From: Caecibacteroides pullorum
GTDB lineage: Bacteria > Bacteroidota > Bacteroidia > Bacteroidales > Bacteroidaceae
Direction of reading: 5' to 3'
DNA length: 64,000 nucleotides
NCBI RefSeq assembly: GCF_019239235.1
Contig: NZ_JAAZTS010000006.1
Location: 62,001 to 126,000 of the forward strand
Part shown: positions 17,508 through 26,055 of the stretch, one piece after another
Numbering within the stretch: position 1 is the stretch's first letter
Layout: every line of letters starts with the position of its first letter
Program-made: the position numbers and the translations under genes
Notes under the pieces: model-generated
The model's database searches: none
What the model was told of the DNA's origin: nothing
Seen by the model: the letters and a program-made list of their open reading frames with translations, nothing else

Positions 17508-17548
17508 TACGTGCACTATCGCACAAAAATAGTGCGGAAGCGCACGTA
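17508..17548. promoter_or_regulatory. Candidate enhancer (UAS): two GTGC-N6-GCAC dyads
   Basis: Two 14-bp dyads of the form GTGC-N6-GCAC lie at 17511-17524 and 17532-17545, with centres 21 bp apart (about two helical turns). They sit inside a larger inverted repeat, TACGTGC (17508-17514) against GCACGTA (17542-17548). A further pair, GCACTAT (17513-17519) and ATAGTGC (17529-17535), is nested within it. They lie roughly 80-115 bp upstream of the predicted sigma-54 start site, a normal distance for NtrC-type activator binding, and close to the start of the regulator gene itself. Confidence 0.65.
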
Positions 17549-17568
17549 CAGCACACGGATATTATACG

Positions 17569-17576
17569 TATCTTTG
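17569..17576 (+). promoter_or_regulatory. -7 box upstream of the response regulator gene
   Basis: TATCTTTG matches the Bacteroidales -7 consensus TAnnTTTG and lies 20 bp before the start codon at 17596. I do not see a good TTTG -33 element at the expected distance. The 17532-17545 dyad lies in or next to the -33 region, so autoregulation is possible. Confidence 0.45.
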
Positions 17577-17595
17577 TCCCGACACACAATGTATC

Positions 17596-18972
17596 ATGAT
17601 TATGGAGAAATTTGGTAAGATATTGATTGTAGATGACAACGAAGATGTACTCTTCGCCCTCAATTTACTGCTTGAGCCTTACGCCGAGAAGATAAAGGTC
17701 ATCACCGGTCCTGAGCGGCTGGAATATTTCATGACGACCTTTCAGCCGGATGTCGTGCTACTGGATATGAACTTCAGCCGCGATGTGGTGAGCGGACAGG
17801 AAGGCTTCGACTGTCTGAAGCAAATCTTGCACATAGACCCGCAGGCGGTGGTTATCTTCATGACCGCCTATTCGGACACCGACAAGGCTGTACGGGCCAT
17901 CAAAGCGGGAGCTACGGACTTCATTCCCAAACCGTGGGAGAAGGAAAAGCTGCTGGCCACGTTGTCTTCGGGTATGAAGCTGCGCCGCTCGCAACGCGAA
18001 GTAAACCTGCTGAAGGAGCAGGTGGAAGCCCTGAGCGACGGCAATGCCGACGAACGCATCATCGGCGAATCGGATGCCATGCGGGCCATCTTTGATACGG
18101 TGGAGAAGCTGCGCGACACGGATGCTAACATCCTGATTCTTGGTGAGAACGGTACGGGAAAAGACATCATCGCCCGCCTGCTCTACCGCCATTCACCTCG
18201 CTCGGGAAAGCCTTTCGTCACCATCGACTTGGGTAGTATCCCCGAACAACTGTTCGAAAGCGAGTTGTTTGGCTACGAGAAAGGCGCCTTTACCGATGCC
18301 CGCAAGGCCAAGGCAGGACGTATGGAAGTAGCCACAGGCGGTACGCTGTTTCTCGACGAGATAGGTAACCTCTCTCTGCCTATGCAGGCCAAGTTGCTCA
18401 CCGCCATCGAGAAGCGACAAATCAGTCGGTTGGGCAGTACACAGAGTACGCCCATCGACGTGCGGCTCATCTGCGCCACCAATGCCGACATCCGACGAAT
18501 GGTGGAGGAAGGGCGTTTCCGGCAGGATTTGCTCTACCGCATCAATACCATTGAACTACACATTCCGCCTTTGCGCGAGCGAGGCAACGACATCTTGCTA
18601 TTGGCCGATCACTTCCTGCAACGTTATGCCCGCAAGTACCGGAAGGAGATGCGTGGTCTGACGCGCGAGGCCAAGAACAAGCTATTGAAATATGCTTGGC
18701 CGGGTAACGTGCGCGAGCTGCAACATACGATGGAGCGCGCCGTCATCCTGGGCGATGGTTCCTTGCTCCGCCCCGAGAACTTCGTATTTCAGGCCTCTTC
18801 TGTCGCTCGTCCGCATAAGGAGGAAAAGGAAGTGCTCAACTTGGAACAATTGGAACGGCAGGCTGTGGAGCGTGCCATGCGTCTGAGCGAGGGAAACATG
18901 ACGAAGGCGGCCGAATACTTGGGTATTACGCGGTTTGCCCTATACCGAAAAATTGAAAAGTTAGGCTTATGA
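17596..18972 (+). CDS. NtrC-family sigma-54-dependent response regulator
   Basis: The 458-residue protein has a receiver domain (about 7-125) with acidic D13/D14, phosphoacceptor D57, T90 and K112. An AAA+ sigma-54 activation domain follows (about 155-385), with Walker A GENGTGKD (183-190), GAFTDA at 230-235, Walker B LFLDEIG and an RLICATN-type sensor region. A Fis-type helix-turn-helix is at about 417-458. The sigma-54 contact loop reads GAFTDA, not the canonical GAFTGA. The start could be the ATG two codons later (17602). The last bases overlap the kinase gene (ATGA), so the two are translationally coupled. By position it should activate the divergent export operon from the nearby -24/-12 promoter. 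Confidence 0.95.
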   Translation: MIMEKFGKILIVDDNEDVLFALNLLLEPYAEKIKVITGPERLEYFMTTFQPDVVLLDMNFSRDVVSGQEGFDCLKQILHIDPQAVVIFMTAYSDTDKAVRAIKAGATDFIPKPWEKEKLLATLSSGMKLRRSQREVNLLKEQVEALSDGNADERIIGESDAMRAIFDTVEKLRDTDANILILGENGTGKDIIARLLYRHSPRSGKPFVTIDLGSIPEQLFESELFGYEKGAFTDARKAKAGRMEVATGGTLFLDEIGNLSLPMQAKLLTAIEKRQISRLGSTQSTPIDVRLICATNADIRRMVEEGRFRQDLLYRINTIELHIPPLRERGNDILLLADHFLQRYARKYRKEMRGLTREAKNKLLKYAWPGNVRELQHTMERAVILGDGSLLRPENFVFQASSVARPHKEEKEVLNLEQLERQAVERAMRLSEGNMTKAAEYLGITRFALYRKIEKLGL

Positions 18973-19934
18973 GACGCTATTCATTCATCGTTGTTCTTCA
19001 CGTTCTTGCCATCGCTCTGCTGGCGGTAGGCGTCTACTTGTTGGCTGTCAGGGAGCTGTGGTTCAGTGCCCTGATGGTGTTTCTTGTGTTGGTAGCTGTA
19101 GGTTTCAACCTCTACCGTATGCAGATGGTCCAGATACGCATGATGCGTCACCTGGCCGAAAGCCTGCGTTTCGATGACATGATGCTCTCTTTTCGCTCCC
19201 CTTATCGCAACCGTTCGATGGAGCAGATGGTGGACGAGTTGTGTGAAGCCATGCGGAACTTCCGTACCCACGTGTTGGAACACAACGAGATGGCTGCCTG
19301 GCAGAAGTTGATACGTGTGCTGACACACGAAATCATGAATTCGCTGACGCCCATCATTTCCCTGTCCGAGACGCTGTGCGAACGTGAGGTAGACGAGCGT
19401 AGTTACAGCCTGATGTATCAGGGTATGCAGACCATCCACCGGCGTAGCAAGGGCTTGTTGGAGTTCGTAGAGAATTATCGCAAACTGACTCGCCTGCCCG
19501 CTCCCGTGCGTCGTCCGGTATTACTTACTGAGTTGTTGCTGGACCTGCGCAAGCTCTTTCCTGAGGACTACATCCACATCGAACTCCCGACCGAAGACCG
19601 TACTTTGCAGATAGATCGTACACAGATTGAACAGGTGCTTATCAATTTGATAAAGAATGCGCGTGAGGCATGTGCCAAGTGTGAGCATCCTTTAATTGAG
19701 ATTAAAGTGCTGCCTGTACAGTCGTGGCAATGCCGCATTGCGGTCAGTGACAACGGTGAGGGAATTTTACCTGAGGTGTTGGACAAAGTTTTTGTTCCTT
19801 TCTTTACCACTAAATCCGGTGGGCAGGGCATCGGACTGAGCTTGTGTAAACAAATCATGAACCGTCATGGCGGGAATATCACGGTGCAGTCTGCCGTGGG
19901 GCAGGGCTCCTGTTTCACCCTCCTGTTCGGATGA
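18969..19934 (+). CDS. Sensor histidine kinase, NtrB-like, minimal sensor
   Basis: This 321-residue kinase has two membrane helices (about 7-27 and 31-49) separated by only a few residues, so there is almost no periplasmic domain. A cytoplasmic linker leads to the phosphoacceptor H120 in the motif LTHEIMNSLTPI. The ATP-binding domain has an N box (INLIKNAREA, 225-234), G1 DNGEG (261-265) and G2 GGQGIGL (284-290). Kinases of this shape usually sense inside the membrane or through a partner protein. It overlaps the regulator gene by 4 bp and is its likely partner. It is followed at once by a strong bidirectional terminator. Confidence 0.94.
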   Translation: MRRYSFIVVLHVLAIALLAVGVYLLAVRELWFSALMVFLVLVAVGFNLYRMQMVQIRMMRHLAESLRFDDMMLSFRSPYRNRSMEQMVDELCEAMRNFRTHVLEHNEMAAWQKLIRVLTHEIMNSLTPIISLSETLCEREVDERSYSLMYQGMQTIHRRSKGLLEFVENYRKLTRLPAPVRRPVLLTELLLDLRKLFPEDYIHIELPTEDRTLQIDRTQIEQVLINLIKNAREACAKCEHPLIEIKVLPVQSWQCRIAVSDNGEGILPEVLDKVFVPFFTTKSGGQGIGLSLCKQIMNRHGGNITVQSAVGQGSCFTLLFG

Positions 19935-19936
19935 AA

Positions 19937-19977
19937 AAAGAACGGGGATACTCTTTCGCAGAGTGTCCCCGTTCTTT
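19937..19977. terminator. Bidirectional intrinsic terminator between kinase gene and secDF
   Basis: An 18-bp stem (19937-19954 with 19960-19977, one wobble pair) closes a 5-nt loop. The arms begin AAAGAACGGGGA and end TCCCCGTTCTTT. It lies between convergent genes and can serve both strands. Confidence 0.9.
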
Positions 19978-19999
19978 CTGATATTTAGAAATAATTTGC

Positions 20000-22993
20000 T
20001 TATTTCTTAGAGTCCTCCGGTGCTGCAGCATTCTTTTTCATCAGCTTGTAAGCAATCGGCGAAGCGATGAACAAAGAGGAGAAGGTTCCGAATACGACAC
20101 CCAAAATCATGGCGAACGAGAAGCTGCGGATGCTTTCTCCACCCAAGATAAAGATTACAACCAGCACAATCAACGTAGACGAACCGGTGAACAACGTACG
20201 GGTCAGCGTAGAGTTCAGTGAATCGTTGAACAACTGGAATGTACTGCGCTTGGGATAGAGGTGGAAGTATTCGCGTACACGGTCGAAGATAACCACCTTA
20301 TCGTTGATAGAATAACCGATAGCAGTCAGAATGGCACCGATAAAGGTCTGGTCAATCTCCATGGAGAACGGAAGAATGTTCCAGAACATGGAGTAAACAC
20401 CCAATATCAAAATCGTGTCGAATGTCAATGCTGCAATGGAACCTACACTGTAAGCGATGTTGCGGAAGCGGAAGAGAATGTAAAGACCGATACCCAGCAC
20501 GGCAAAGATAACGGCCCATACGGCTGCTACCTTAAGGTCATCCGCAATGCTCGGACCTACTTTCTGCGAACTGATGATACTGCCGCCCGTGTGATTGTCG
20601 CGGTCGATGAAGGTCTCCAACGAGATATTCTTCGTGAGCAACGGCTTCAATACTTCATACAGCTTGGCTTCGATTTCAGAGTCTACGTTATTGCCTTCTT
20701 CGTTGATGCGGTAGTTGGTGCTGATACGCACTGTCTTACCATCGGTGCCGATGGCGATAACCGTTACGTTGGCATCCTCGAATTGGCCTTCTATGAGTTC
20801 GCGCACTTGTTCGGGCTCGATGGACTGTTCAAAGCGCACCTGATAATTGCGGCCACCAGTGAAGTCAATACTTTGACTCAAGCCTCGAACGAAGAGGAAG
20901 CCTACACAAATCAGGACGATTATCAATCCGCTGGAAAGCCATGTCTTATTATACTTCATGAAGTTGTACTTCGTATCTTGCAGCACGCCTTTGGACAGAG
21001 GAGTCTCAAACGTAAGGTTCAACCACTTGTCTTTGTTCATGAAATGCTCGAACACGAGACGGGTTATAAACACGGCGGTAAAGAACGAAATGGCGATACC
21101 GATAATTAACGTCGTGGCAAATCCGCGGATAGGACCCGTTCCGAAGTAGAACAGAATGACACCGGTGATGATAGACGTAAAGTTGGAGTCAAAGATGGCG
21201 GAGAAGGCGTTGGAATAACCGTCTTTCAAGGCATCTTTCACTTTCTTGCCTAAACGAAGTTCTTCCTTGGTACGTTCGAAAATCAACACGTTGGCATCCA
21301 CGGCCATACCCAGTGACAATACCAAACCGGCGATACCGGACATGGTCAATGCGGCCTGGAAGGAAGAAAGGATACCGAGGGTGAAGAAGAAGTTGAGCAG
21401 CAGGGCGCCATTGGCAACCATACCGGCTGTGAAACCGTACATGGAGCACACGTATACCATCAGCAGGATGAAGGCGACGATGCAGGAAATGATACCGGCT
21501 TCGATAGACTCCTGACCCAGTGACGGTCCTACAATATCTTCCTGAACAATGTGAGCCGGGGCAGGCATCTTACCGGACTTCAGCACGTTGGCCAAGTCTT
21601 TGGCTTCTTCGGGAGTGAAATGGCCGGTGATTTGTGAGTTACCGCCGGTGATTTCATTCGATACAGTCGGAGCAGAATATACGTAACCGTCCAATACGAT
21701 GGCGATGCAACCTTGCGTAACAGCCACTTTCTTGGTCAGCTGTGCCCAGCGGCGTGCACCGTCGGTATTCATAGACATACTTACAGACGGCTTACCATAT
21801 TGGTCGAAGTCGTCCTTGGCGTCTACAATAACATCGCCTTCCAATGGAGCACGACCATTACGCTCGGTGGCCCGGATGGCATACAGTTCGAAGGTTTGTT
21901 TCTTGGGATCGAAAGAAGCGGCGGATACACCCCATTTCAGGCGGAGATCTTTCGGGAACTCGGCTTGTATTTCGGGCATAGCCAGGTAGCGGTTCACCTC
22001 AGCTGTATCCTTAGCCAGCGCATAGGCTGCAATCGGACCAACATTGGGATTTACTTGCAGAATAGCAAGCAGTGGGTGATCTTTCTTGTACTGAGCCAGG
22101 TCAGCTTCCTGTGCAGCAGTGCTTTCACCTTTCAGAGCAGCTGCAAGACTGTCGGTTGCGCTTGTTGCGGCAACGGCAGCAGTTGTGTCGATGGCAGCGG
22201 CTGTATTGGTCGTGTCGTTGGCGGCCAGCAGGCTGCGCAGCTTGGCATCGGCCGACTGCATATAAGGAGCGATTTCGTTGGCGTTGTAAGTTTCCCAGAA
22301 TTCCAGATTTGCAGAACCTTGTAACAATTTTCTTACACGTTCAGGTTCTTTGATACCCGGAAGTTCTACCATGATACGTCCCATTTTGTCTTCCAGACTT
22401 TGGATGTTGGGCTGAACCACACCAAAGCGGTCGATACGGGTACGAAGTACATTATATGAATTGTCTACAGCGGCTTTTACTTCTTCGCGCAGTACTTTTT
22501 CTACTTCTGCGTCAGTCGACTTCTGATTGACTTTGTCTTTCAGTTGCTGGGTAGCGAACAGCTGTGCGAGCGGAGCGTCCGGAGCCAGACGGTGATACTC
22601 TCTGATGAAAAGCGTGATGACGTCATCTTGGCTGGTAGTAGCTTGCTTGGCGGCTGTAGCCAATGCCTGGTTGAATGTCTCATCCTGCTTGTTGTCAGCC
22701 AAAGCTTTGATGACATCAGGTACAGACACCTCCAAAATGACGTTCATACCACCCTTCAGGTCCAGACCTAAACCAATTTCCATCTCTCTACAATCTTTCA
22801 GGCTCCAGTTCCATAACCAAACCTTTTCATTGGCCAGTGAGTCCAAGTAGCTTTGCTCCACTCTCGGATCTCCGTTTGCTATCTCCCGTGCTTTGTTTGT
22901 GTAGTGGCGGGTAACAAAAGAGAACGATAAGTAGAACACGCATACCAAGGTCAGCAGTATGGCAAAAGCCTTTACAAATCCTTTGTTTTGCAT
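20000..22993 (-). CDS. secDF: Fused protein-export membrane protein SecDF
   Basis: The 997-residue product fuses SecD and SecF, as is usual in Bacteroidetes. An N-terminal helix (about 8-27) is followed by the D1 motif LGLDLKGGM (near 75-83), the large periplasmic P1 region and the six-helix SecD membrane domain (about 500-640). The SecF half begins near 665 with its own first helix and the SIDFTGGRNYQV motif, and ends in the second RND-type membrane domain. It uses the proton gradient to pull proteins out of the SecYEG channel on the periplasmic side. P1 contains an Ala/Thr/Asp-rich insertion (around residues 250-290) that looks unstructured. The gene appears monocistronic. Confidence 0.97.
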   Translation of the reverse strand: MQNKGFVKAFAILLTLVCVFYLSFSFVTRHYTNKAREIANGDPRVEQSYLDSLANEKVWLWNWSLKDCREMEIGLGLDLKGGMNVILEVSVPDVIKALADNKQDETFNQALATAAKQATTSQDDVITLFIREYHRLAPDAPLAQLFATQQLKDKVNQKSTDAEVEKVLREEVKAAVDNSYNVLRTRIDRFGVVQPNIQSLEDKMGRIMVELPGIKEPERVRKLLQGSANLEFWETYNANEIAPYMQSADAKLRSLLAANDTTNTAAAIDTTAAVAATSATDSLAAALKGESTAAQEADLAQYKKDHPLLAILQVNPNVGPIAAYALAKDTAEVNRYLAMPEIQAEFPKDLRLKWGVSAASFDPKKQTFELYAIRATERNGRAPLEGDVIVDAKDDFDQYGKPSVSMSMNTDGARRWAQLTKKVAVTQGCIAIVLDGYVYSAPTVSNEITGGNSQITGHFTPEEAKDLANVLKSGKMPAPAHIVQEDIVGPSLGQESIEAGIISCIVAFILLMVYVCSMYGFTAGMVANGALLLNFFFTLGILSSFQAALTMSGIAGLVLSLGMAVDANVLIFERTKEELRLGKKVKDALKDGYSNAFSAIFDSNFTSIITGVILFYFGTGPIRGFATTLIIGIAISFFTAVFITRLVFEHFMNKDKWLNLTFETPLSKGVLQDTKYNFMKYNKTWLSSGLIIVLICVGFLFVRGLSQSIDFTGGRNYQVRFEQSIEPEQVRELIEGQFEDANVTVIAIGTDGKTVRISTNYRINEEGNNVDSEIEAKLYEVLKPLLTKNISLETFIDRDNHTGGSIISSQKVGPSIADDLKVAAVWAVIFAVLGIGLYILFRFRNIAYSVGSIAALTFDTILILGVYSMFWNILPFSMEIDQTFIGAILTAIGYSINDKVVIFDRVREYFHLYPKRSTFQLFNDSLNSTLTRTLFTGSSTLIVLVVIFILGGESIRSFSFAMILGVVFGTFSSLFIASPIAYKLMKKNAAAPEDSKK

Positions 22994-23052
22994 GTTACTT
23001 TTAGTTTATTATGATTACTTTATTGATTAATTTCTACGCATTTACAAGGCTG

Positions 23053-23060
23053 CAAATATA
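23053..23060 (-). promoter_or_regulatory. -7 box upstream of secDF
   Basis: On the minus strand the sequence reads TATATTTG, an exact TAnnTTTG match, about 60 bp upstream of the secDF start at 22993. The -33 element is poor. Confidence 0.45.
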
Positions 23061-23125
23061 GTTCTTTTTTCACAATATATTACTTCGTGGCCTTATTTTT
23101 TTAAATCTCAGAAGCCTTGACGCTG

Positions 23126-24229
23126 TTATTTCTCTTTGAAAGTGAAGTAACACCAGATGGGATAGTGGTCAGAATCTTTGATGCTTTTGTCCACTGTGCA
23201 GTTATAGGTTTGCAGGTTTTTGCTGGTCAGGATATGGTCAATGCGAAAATAGAACTTGTTCTGATTGTACGAAATGCCCAGTCCTTGTCCCGATTGGGTG
23301 AAGGCATCGTTCAGCCCTTGACTGGCTACGCGATGGGTGTACGAGATGGGGGTGTCGTTGAAGTCGCCGCAGACGATGACAGTGGAATATTTCGACTGTT
23401 CGACAGCCTGAGCTATAGCATCGGCTTGTGGGGCGCGCAGGGCTGAGGCTTCGGCCAGCTTTCCCAGCAGCAGGCGCGCACCGCTTTCCACTTTATCGCG
23501 TTGGGGAGAGGCCAGCATGTCTTCGTAGACGACTTTGTCTTCTTTGGTCAGTTTATTCGACTCCAGATGGTTGTTGATGAGGGTCAGTGTGTCTTTCCCT
23601 ATTTTCAGTTCATAGACGACCGAGCCGTTGTAGTTGCTTTTGTAGTCCAGTTTGCGAGTGGATAGGATGGGGTATTTTGAGTAACAGGCTATGCGGTTCG
23701 TGGTAGCTTGCGAATTTCCCAATTTGTCGATACGGTGGTAGGGATAATCTTTCAGGGCGTGGTCGATATCTTTCTGTGTCAGATGTTGTTTGGAGTTGGA
23801 AGTGGCATATTCCTGCAGGCACAGAATGTCAGCTCCGCTCTCTTGAAGATAGGTGAGTATAGGGTTTTTCCCGTCTTTTTTCGTGCATCCGTCAAAGCCC
23901 ATGATATTGTATGAAAGGATTTTCAGGCTTTCTTCCGGCAGGTGGTCGGTATGGAAATTGACGGGCATGTAGCTGCGTATCTGCGGATATGCCAGCAACA
24001 TTCCAGCCAACGGCAATAGAGCCAGCTTGTAGTGTCGTATGATCAGCCAGAAAAACAAAAAGCAGATGTTTGCTATCAGGAAAATAGGGAAAGCCAGGCC
24101 CAGACAGGATCGCAACGGATGCTCGACTGGTTGAATATAAGGACTGTAGGCCGTGAGCAGAAATGCCACTGTGAAAGCGGCATTCACGGCTCCGATTGTG
24201 AGTGCTGCAACATTTCGGAGAAGTTTCAT
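23126..24229 (-). CDS. Membrane-anchored endonuclease/exonuclease/phosphatase family protein
   Basis: The 367-residue protein starts with three hydrophobic helices (about 8-30, 42-65, 68-86). A C-terminal EEP (DNase I-like) domain follows (about 100-365). Its active-site motifs are visible in order: SYNIMGF, CLQEY with the metal-binding Glu, NNHLES, GDFND, RIDHIL and SDHYPI. All the usual catalytic Asn, Glu, His and Asp positions are kept, so it should be an active phosphodiesterase or phosphatase outside the cytoplasm. Nucleic acid, phospholipid or phosphosugar are all possible substrates. It begins 9 bp after the second rhomboid gene, as the third gene of a minus-strand operon. Confidence 0.87.
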   Translation of the reverse strand: MKLLRNVAALTIGAVNAAFTVAFLLTAYSPYIQPVEHPLRSCLGLAFPIFLIANICFLFFWLIIRHYKLALLPLAGMLLAYPQIRSYMPVNFHTDHLPEESLKILSYNIMGFDGCTKKDGKNPILTYLQESGADILCLQEYATSNSKQHLTQKDIDHALKDYPYHRIDKLGNSQATTNRIACYSKYPILSTRKLDYKSNYNGSVVYELKIGKDTLTLINNHLESNKLTKEDKVVYEDMLASPQRDKVESGARLLLGKLAEASALRAPQADAIAQAVEQSKYSTVIVCGDFNDTPISYTHRVASQGLNDAFTQSGQGLGISYNQNKFYFRIDHILTSKNLQTYNCTVDKSIKDSDHYPIWCYFTFKEK

Positions 24230-24238
24230 GTGCGTTGT

Positions 24239-25129
24239 TTATCTTTTGCTGGCATCGAACAGGCTTTTCTTTTCTTCAGCAGTCAGGCTTTCGTATCCCG
24301 ATTTCTTCAGCTTCTCCAGGATGCGGTCTATTTCGTCCGACTGGCTTTTCTTCCGTGCGTTGTATTCGTAGTCTTTCTGACGGTTTCCGCCATAGTTTAT
24401 TTTCATCTTCGGTTTGCGAGGGCGGGGACTGAAGAGACCTTCTATGCTATCCAGCAAACGGTTGATCCATGCGGTGATGTCTTTTCCTTTGCTAAGGGAA
24501 GCTGCGAACCACAAACCTGCTAATGCTCCACCAAGGTGGGAAATGTGTCCTCCTGCATTGCTGGAGGTGATGAAGAGCAGGTCCATACCGATAACAATCA
24601 GGGCCAGGTATTTCAGCCGAACGGTTCCAAACAGGAAGAGCTGTATCGGATAGTTAGGTTCTCTATATGCGGTAGCGGCAACAATGGCCAATACCGATGC
24701 CGATGCTCCCAGTAGGAAAGAGCCTTCTATCATGTATTGGAAATAGGGGAATACATTGTAAGACACCATATAGAGCAATCCTCCGCAGATACCTCCCAAC
24801 AAATATACGCCACGCAAGTGTTTGGCAGAGAAGAATTGCAGGAAAAGGGTTCCAAACCAGTAGAGCCACAACATGTTGAACAGAATATGCAGTAGTCCCG
24901 CATGCATGAACATGTAGGTCAGGATCGTCCAGGGTTGCATGATGAAGCGACTGAACGAGGCCGGAAGTTCCAACCAACTGATCCAGCTGCCTAATGAATG
25001 GTTGAACAACTGGAACAGGATTCTGACCAGCGTGACTACAACAAAGACGGCAACGTTGATGTAGACCAACCGCAGGCAGATGTTACCTCTACGGAACTTT
25101 TCTTTTAAATCAGTTATAATAGTAGCCAT
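24239..25129 (-). CDS. Rhomboid-family intramembrane serine protease (second of a pair)
   Basis: The 296-residue protein has six or more membrane helices. The rhomboid motifs are HAGLLHILFNML near 76-87, the catalytic Ser in GAS (S143) and the catalytic His in HISHLGG (H198). After residue 215 comes a charged cytoplasmic tail containing a DUF6576-like segment (DEIDRILEKLKKSGYESL). The motif around the serine is GASAS, not GASGA, but the dyad is intact. It would cleave membrane-spanning segments of unknown client proteins. Its start overlaps the end of the first rhomboid gene by 20 bp, and the EEP gene follows 9 bp later. Confidence 0.92.
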   Translation of the reverse strand: MATIITDLKEKFRRGNICLRLVYINVAVFVVVTLVRILFQLFNHSLGSWISWLELPASFSRFIMQPWTILTYMFMHAGLLHILFNMLWLYWFGTLFLQFFSAKHLRGVYLLGGICGGLLYMVSYNVFPYFQYMIEGSFLLGASASVLAIVAATAYREPNYPIQLFLFGTVRLKYLALIVIGMDLLFITSSNAGGHISHLGGALAGLWFAASLSKGKDITAWINRLLDSIEGLFSPRPRKPKMKINYGGNRQKDYEYNARKKSQSDEIDRILEKLKKSGYESLTAEEKKSLFDASKR

Positions 25130-25844
25130 TTCCTCTGTTTTTGTTTCTCCAGTACATAATCAAAAGGAATCCGAAAATCATTCCACCCAAGTGGGCAAAA
25201 TGGGCAACATTGTCGCCGGCACTGTTGGCCAGTCCCGAGTAGAGTTCTATCAGTGCGTAGCCCATGACGAAATACTTGGCCTTGATGGGGAAAGGCAAGG
25301 GGAAGATGAACATGGGTTGATTGGGAAACAGCATGCCAAAACCCAGCAGGATGGCATATACCGCTCCCGAAGCTCCTACCGTAGATGAGTTTAGCACCAG
25401 ATTCAGGCTGGCCATCGCAGGATCTACAAAATTCATGTTCGATTGCAATGCTTTAGATCCCTGTTCAAAAACGGCTTGGATTGCTTCCGGACTCATACCC
25501 GATTCGATGGTGAAGTAGCGGACGGCTGTTACGGCTTCCTGTATCAGGCCAGCGCCAATACCGCAAATCATGTAGTAGGCCAGAAAACGCTTGGGACCCC
25601 ATACCTGCTCCAGGATGCGTCCGAACATCCATACGGCGAACATATTGAAGAAAACATGTGTGAAGCCGGCATGCATAAACATGTAGGTGATGAGCTGGCC
25701 GACATTGAACCGGTCGGATAATACAAAATGCAGTCCCAGGTAATCGGCAAGATCTATTCCATAGCTTTCGGCTACAAGCGTACCAAGAAACATCAGTACA
25801 TTAATAATCAGCAGATTTTTGGTAACTGTCGGAATGTTGTTCAT
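25110..25844 (-). CDS. Rhomboid-family intramembrane serine protease (first of a pair)
   Basis: I place the start at 25844 (MNNIPTVTKN), giving 244 residues. An upstream in-frame ATG at 26288 would run across the HU gene and through the promoter at 25873-25902, so I reject it. The protein has six helices and the rhomboid motifs HAGFTHVFFNMFAVWMFG (59-76), GASGAVY with catalytic S159, and HFAHLGG with catalytic H218. There is a longer loop with an amphipathic segment at about 115-145. This is the core rhomboid form without an extra tail. Its 3' end overlaps the second rhomboid gene by 20 bp. Confidence 0.94.
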   Translation of the reverse strand: MNNIPTVTKNLLIINVLMFLGTLVAESYGIDLADYLGLHFVLSDRFNVGQLITYMFMHAGFTHVFFNMFAVWMFGRILEQVWGPKRFLAYYMICGIGAGLIQEAVTAVRYFTIESGMSPEAIQAVFEQGSKALQSNMNFVDPAMASLNLVLNSSTVGASGAVYAILLGFGMLFPNQPMFIFPLPFPIKAKYFVMGYALIELYSGLANSAGDNVAHFAHLGGMIFGFLLIMYWRNKNRGNGYYYN

Positions 25845-25872
25845 ATAGAATTCTTTTGATTTATCAAGACTG

Positions 25873-25902
25873 CAAAAATACGAATAAATTCTGTTATGCA
25901 AC
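25873..25902 (-). promoter_or_regulatory. Promoter of the rhomboid/EEP operon
   Basis: On the minus strand, -33 GTTG (25902-25899), an 18-nt spacer and -7 TATTTTTG (25880-25873) match the Bacteroidales housekeeping promoter. It lies about 30 bp before the chosen rhomboid start. Confidence 0.6.
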
Positions 25903-25963
25903 AGGAAAAGTGTATCTTGTTGATTCTTTTTCAGTTTTTGGGCTCTTTTTTCTTCTCTTTTTA

Positions 25964-25994
25964 TTTGATATTCAGAATATTTGCTATATTTTTG
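25964..25994 (+). promoter_or_regulatory. Promoter of the HU gene
   Basis: -33 TTTG (25964-25967), a 19-nt spacer and -7 TATTTTTG (25987-25994) form a consensus Bacteroidales promoter about 60 bp before the HU start codon. Confidence 0.7.
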
Positions 25995-26055
25995 TGGGGA
26001 CTGGCTCGGAATACTTTTCTTGTTAAACAATATACATTTCAAAAGAACTAAGGTT

